Assembly (NCBI GenBank): GCA_964353355.1
Contig: CAYGVT010000097.1
Coordinates: 1 to 24,686 of the forward strand
Reading direction: 5' to 3'
Source: CAYGVT01 sp964353355
GTDB lineage: Archaea; Thermoplasmatota; DTKX01; GCA-020343715
Length of the DNA stretch: 24,686 nucleotides
A program made the translations under genes and the position numbers. The notes under the pieces were generated by a model. That model was given only the letters and a program-made list of their open reading frames with translations. It was not told the origin of the DNA and did no database searches. Shown piece by piece: positions 22,376 through 24,686 of the stretch; positions within the stretch are counted from its first letter, which is position 1; every line of letters starts with the position of its first letter.

Positions 22376-22927
22376 ATGCCCAGGACGGCCGCGCTGACGG
22401 GAACGCCGGGTACCGGCAAGACGACGCTGCAGCGCGCGGCCTCCGAGGCCGGTTGGTCCACCATCGACGTATCCGAGCTCGCGCGGCTCGGCGGTGCGGT
22501 CACTGGCAGGGACGAGGGACGAGGCGTGGACGAGGTCGACGCGAGGAGGCTTCGCTCGGCCTGGAAGGCCGAACTCCCCAGGCACGCCGCGACCGAACGC
22601 GTCCTGCTCGTGGGACACCTGTCGCATCTCCTGCCCTGCGACCTCATCGTGGTCCTCAGGACGTCCCCCGAGGTGCTGCGCGCGAGGCTCGAGGAGCGCG
22701 GCTACCCGCCCGCCAAGGTCCGGGAGAACGTAGAGGCCGAGGCCGTCGACGTGGTGCTCCTAGAGGCGCTCGAGGCCGACCCACCAGAGGGCGTGCACGA
22801 GCTCGACACCTCCTCGGACGCGCCCGAGCGGACGGCCGAGGTGCTGCTCGCGGTGCTCGAGGGGACCGACAAGGACCACGGCGCGGGGCGCATCGACTGG
22901 TCGGAGGAGGTGCTCGGGTGGTACTGA
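22376..22927 (+). CDS. adenylate kinase family protein of the AK6/Fap7 (hCINAP) type
   Basis: Archaeal and eukaryotic AK6/Fap7 proteins are small NMP-kinase-fold enzymes with adenylate kinase/ATPase activity; in eukaryotes and archaea Fap7 binds uS11 during late small-subunit assembly. The P-loop is GTPGTGKTT (9-17). GHLSHLLPCDLIVVLRTSP (80-98) and the lid region RLEERGYPPAKVRENVEAE are diagnostic, and the end has GRIDWSEEV, a conserved tail. The 183 residues match the family. Conventional archaeal adenylate kinases lack the HLSHLLPCD segment, so this is not the one usually found after secY. Its last ten bases overlap the next gene, implying translational coupling. Confidence 0.87.
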   Translation: MPRTAALTGTPGTGKTTLQRAASEAGWSTIDVSELARLGGAVTGRDEGRGVDEVDARRLRSAWKAELPRHAATERVLLVGHLSHLLPCDLIVVLRTSPEVLRARLEERGYPPAKVRENVEAEAVDVVLLEALEADPPEGVHELDTSSDAPERTAEVLLAVLEGTDKDHGAGRIDWSEEVLGWY

Positions 22928-23733
22928 ACAGGTACCGCAAGACCGCCGACCCGTGGCTCGTGCCGCTCGCGCGGCGGCTCTCCGGGATCGACCCGGACAC
23001 GCTGAGCTGGCTCGCGTTCGCCTGCGCCGTGCCAGCCGGCGCGCTGCTGTGGCTCGCAGGAGAGGTCTCCTACCACCTGCTGCTGCCGGCCGTCCTGCTG
23101 CTGTTCCTCAACGCGCTGCTCGACGCGCTCGACGGCTGGGTCGCGCGGCTCACGGGGAAGGCCTCGCCCCGGGGCGACTTCCTCGACCATGTCCTGGACC
23201 GGTACGCGGACCTGTTCATCGTCGGCGGCATTGCGATGTCGGCCTACTGCGGCCGCTGGATCGGCCTCCTGGCCCTGCTGGGGGTCATCCTCACATCCTA
23301 CATGGGGACGCAGGCCCAGGCGATGGGGCTCCCGCGCAACTATGGTGGCATCCTGGGCAGGGCCGACAGGCTCGTCCTGCTCGTCCTCGCGTCCGTGGTC
23401 CAGTGGGTCTGGCAGCTCGTAGCTGGCCGACCGGAGCTGTTGACCGTCGACGTGTGGGGGGGGAGCCACGGCGTGACCGTGCTCGAGGTGCTCATGGTGT
23501 GGTTCGCCGTCGGCGGGCATTCGACCGCCGTCTGGCGTGCCTCCGCGTCCTGGAAGGAGCTCTCAAAGAGGATGGGGGAAGGGCCGCAGGGCGCCAAGGC
23601 CGTAGAGGAGGTCAGGGCCGGCGGAGCCGGCCAACCACCTAGGGTCGAGCAGGCCAGTGGGTCGGGCGAGAGCCCCGGGGAGAAGGGCGGTCCGGGGACG
23701 GCGGGGGGGGTTTCCAAGCCCCCCCGGTCCTGA
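22918..23733 (+). CDS. CDP-alcohol phosphatidyltransferase, possibly archaetidylinositol phosphate synthase
   Basis: Family members move a CDP-activated lipid onto an alcohol in the membrane. The complete motif is present: D69-x2-D72-G73-x2-A76-R77-x8-G86-x3-D90-x3-D94, which binds the metal ions and CDP. About six hydrophobic segments follow. In archaea the likely lipid is CDP-archaeol; the RYRKTADPWLVPLARRLSGI opening and GILGRADRL segment resemble archaetidylinositol-phosphate synthases, but serine or glycerol as acceptor cannot be excluded. GTG 22918 overlaps the kinase gene and has GGAGGAGG at 22903-22910 with a seven-base gap, a strong choice. The last ~55 residues after the final helix are a low-complexity Gly/Pro/Glu/Lys tail, probably cytoplasmic. 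Confidence 0.87.
   Translation: MVLNRYRKTADPWLVPLARRLSGIDPDTLSWLAFACAVPAGALLWLAGEVSYHLLLPAVLLLFLNALLDALDGWVARLTGKASPRGDFLDHVLDRYADLFIVGGIAMSAYCGRWIGLLALLGVILTSYMGTQAQAMGLPRNYGGILGRADRLVLLVLASVVQWVWQLVAGRPELLTVDVWGGSHGVTVLEVLMVWFAVGGHSTAVWRASASWKELSKRMGEGPQGAKAVEEVRAGGAGQPPRVEQASGSGESPGEKGGPGTAGGVSKPPRS
23703..23725 (+). terminator. G/C-only hairpin at the 3' end of the phosphatidyltransferase gene
   Basis: A run of eight G and a run of seven C flank the loop TTTCCAAG and form a seven-base-pair all-GC stem that ends six bases before the stop codon. No T-tract follows directly, so termination is uncertain. It may instead protect the mRNA 3' end, or be a by-product of the low-complexity Gly/Pro coding tail. 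Confidence 0.3.
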
Positions 23734-23796
23734 TGCCCGCGAGCCCTGGCCTGCACGAGCCAGGAGCCGACCCACGAATCAACCAAATGGCAAAAC

Positions 23797-23818
23797 ATAA
23801 ATATGCGAATCTTTATCC
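23797..23818 (+). promoter_or_regulatory. AT-rich double TATA promoter upstream of the last gene
   Basis: The 47 bases 23776-23822 are strikingly AT-rich for this DNA. They contain ACATAAATATGC and then CTTTATCC, both usable as TATA boxes. The expected transcription starts are near 23830-23842, which leaves an untranslated leader of about 170-180 bases before the ATG at 24012. That is long for an archaeon and is where the structured element sits. Confidence 0.6.
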
Positions 23819-23862
23819 TCCACCGAGTGGGCCAGCGCCCCCGCTAGGGAATCGGAATAACT

Positions 23863-23941
23863 GGGGATGCTCAAGGCCGACCTGGGGAGATATGGTCCCT
23901 GCAACCAGGCGGACCTACCCCGGAAGGCCATGGGCCACCCC
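23863..23941 (+). promoter_or_regulatory. predicted highly structured leader RNA (about 27 bp imperfect hairpin)
   Basis: One long nested hairpin can be drawn. GGGG 23863-23866 pairs with CCCC 23938-23941; GCTCA 23869-23873 with TGGGC 23931-23935; GGCC 23875-23878 with GGCC 23926-23929. After a tandem GA/AA internal loop, CC 23881-23882 pairs with GG 23922-23923 and GGGG 23884-23887 with CCCC 23918-23921. After an AGATAT/TA internal loop, GGTCC 23894-23898 pairs with GGACC 23911-23915 and CTG with CAG, closing on a CAAC tetraloop. Two smaller hairpins may follow (CGCC/GGCG at 23950-23960, GTGG/CCAC at 23961-23975). I recognise no known riboswitch core in it. It may control the downstream gene or be a separate small RNA. 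Confidence 0.5.
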
Positions 23942-24011
23942 TCCGTGACCGCCAGGGGCGTGGGGCTCGTCCACCGCATCGTCAGGGAACCTCGCACTCG
24001 GGGGAAAACGA

Positions 24012-24686
24012 ATGGCAAGTTTGTTCGGCAAGAAGGGTATCAGCTACGAGCGGGTCGCCATATTCCTCACCGCGTTCGTCATGATACTGGTGATCCTGTT
24101 CTCCGTCGGCCTCTCCACGCAGAGCTCGACGTACGAGGTAAAGCAGTCCATCCTTTGGGAGAGCGCTCGCCTCAATCCAGAGGTGCCAAAGGACGACAAC
24201 GACAACGACGGGCTGCCGGACATCGAGGAGAACTACGACTACGGCACGAACATATACCTGGCCGACTCCGACGGCGACGGCATGTCGGACCTGTGGGAGG
24301 TTCAATGGAACGCGAAGGACCCCCTGACCGAGCAGCGCATCATCAACCCGGTCGACCCCACAGATGCCTACGAGGACCCCGACAACGACGGCTACGATTA
24401 CAATCACAACGGCTACATAGACGGCTCGGAGCAGGACAAGAACAACACCGGCTACGACATGGTGGTCCGCTCCTCCCTGAAGATACCGGCGCACTCGGAC
24501 TATACTGTCTACCAGATAAACCTCCTGACGTCCAACCTCGAGGCGCACCGGGACGAGCTGGTCCGGATAGCCGCCGCCCGTGTCACCGACAACGGCACCT
24601 ACAAGGATTTCGCCGGAAGCATCGACCGCCAGATAGAGATAAACATAACCGACCCGTCCACCAACGTCCAGCTCCCGGTGAGGTTC
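24012..24686 (+). CDS. membrane-anchored protein with Asp/Asn-rich calcium-binding-type repeats (3' end outside the window)
   Basis: Only the first 225 residues are visible; no stop is reached. After a short basic N-terminus (MASLFGKKGISYERV), residues 15-36 form a membrane helix, with the rest probably outside. Residues 60-141 carry repeated Asp/Asn loops of the thrombospondin type 3/EF-hand style: DDNDNDGLPD, DSDGDGMSD, DPDNDGYDYNHNGYIDG. These are known to bind calcium. A beta-rich region follows, with NGT and NIT sequons that could be glycosylated. The ATG at 24012 has a weak GGGGG seven bases upstream, and the gene follows a long structured leader. It is likely a cell-surface protein; its function beyond that cannot be told. 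Codon use is less GC-extreme than its neighbours (several ATA, AAC). Confidence 0.85.
   Translation, partial: MASLFGKKGISYERVAIFLTAFVMILVILFSVGLSTQSSTYEVKQSILWESARLNPEVPKDDNDNDGLPDIEENYDYGTNIYLADSDGDGMSDLWEVQWNAKDPLTEQRIINPVDPTDAYEDPDNDGYDYNHNGYIDGSEQDKNNTGYDMVVRSSLKIPAHSDYTVYQINLLTSNLEAHRDELVRIAAARVTDNGTYKDFAGSIDRQIEINITDPSTNVQLPVRF

Noticed and set aside
20819..23733. Long overlapping frames opposite or out of frame with the CBS-HPF and neighbouring genes (20819-22627 -, 21079-22917 +)
   Set aside because: Their composition is Arg/Pro/Gly/His-rich and motif-free over the coding strand of well-recognised genes. Only the 3' part of the + frame (22918-23733) is a real gene.
23733..23948. 71-residue frame between the phosphatidyltransferase and the last gene
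   Set aside because: It crosses the AT-rich promoter and half of the hairpin, is Pro/Arg/Trp-rich, has no ribosome-binding site and resembles no protein.
23840..24011. Possibility that the structured leader is an SRP RNA, RNase P RNA, tRNA or a known riboswitch
   Set aside because: It lacks the SRP helix 8 GGAA/asymmetric loop arrangement, the RNase P core, a T-loop TTC, and the conserved cores I know for TPP, cobalamin, fluoride or c-di-GMP elements.

Overview
The window is archaeal chromosomal DNA of high G+C (by eye about two thirds). Eukaryote-type ribosomal proteins eL32 and eL19, a Pop5-type RNase P subunit, a KEOPS Pcc1 subunit, RadB, an AK6/Fap7-type kinase and TATA-box promoters (several consistent with leaderless or very short-leader transcripts) all point to Archaea. 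RadB favours a euryarchaeal lineage. Giant TPR proteins and membrane-anchored winged-helix proteins make Thermoplasmatota my best guess, but that is inference and no 16S rRNA is present.

Layout. Positions 1-3488 hold the distal part of the spc ribosomal operon on the + strand (possible end of uL6, then eL32, eL19, uL18, uS5, uL30, uL15), with genes overlapping or separated by a few bases. A TATA-like element precedes secY (3549-5123). Next come a 120-aa orphan gene, then on the - strand a membrane-anchored winged-helix/CARDB protein with a PGF-CTERM-like tail. A + strand nucleic-acid cluster occupies 7185-9767: OB-HD exoribonuclease, Pcc1, RadB and a COG1325-type exosome-associated RNA-binding protein. 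A - strand pair follows: a 2290-residue zinc-ribbon/TPR protein with 61 tandem repeats and, downstream of it, a CBS-pair protein. From 17.6 kb come biotin ligase, a small membrane protein (-), RNase P Pop5, a two-TM protein, a histone-deacetylase-family protein, a four-CBS protein fused to an HPF-like domain (-), an AK6/Fap7-like kinase overlapping a CDP-alcohol phosphatidyltransferase, and the start of a membrane-anchored protein with calcium-binding-type repeats that runs off the window.

How it fits together. Much of the window concerns making, exporting from and controlling the translation machinery: ribosomal proteins and the Sec61-type channel, RNase P, tRNA modification (KEOPS), RNA decay, a likely ribosome-assembly ATPase/kinase, and a protein that couples nucleotide-sensing CBS domains to a ribosome-hibernation-like fold. 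The less usual content is the giant TPR array with its CBS partner, the CBS-HPF fusion, the doubly anchored HTH/PGF-CTERM protein, the exoribonuclease that lacks a canonical start codon, and a long, highly paired leader at 23863-23941 before the last gene. I saw no tRNA, rRNA, IS element, integrase or CRISPR array.
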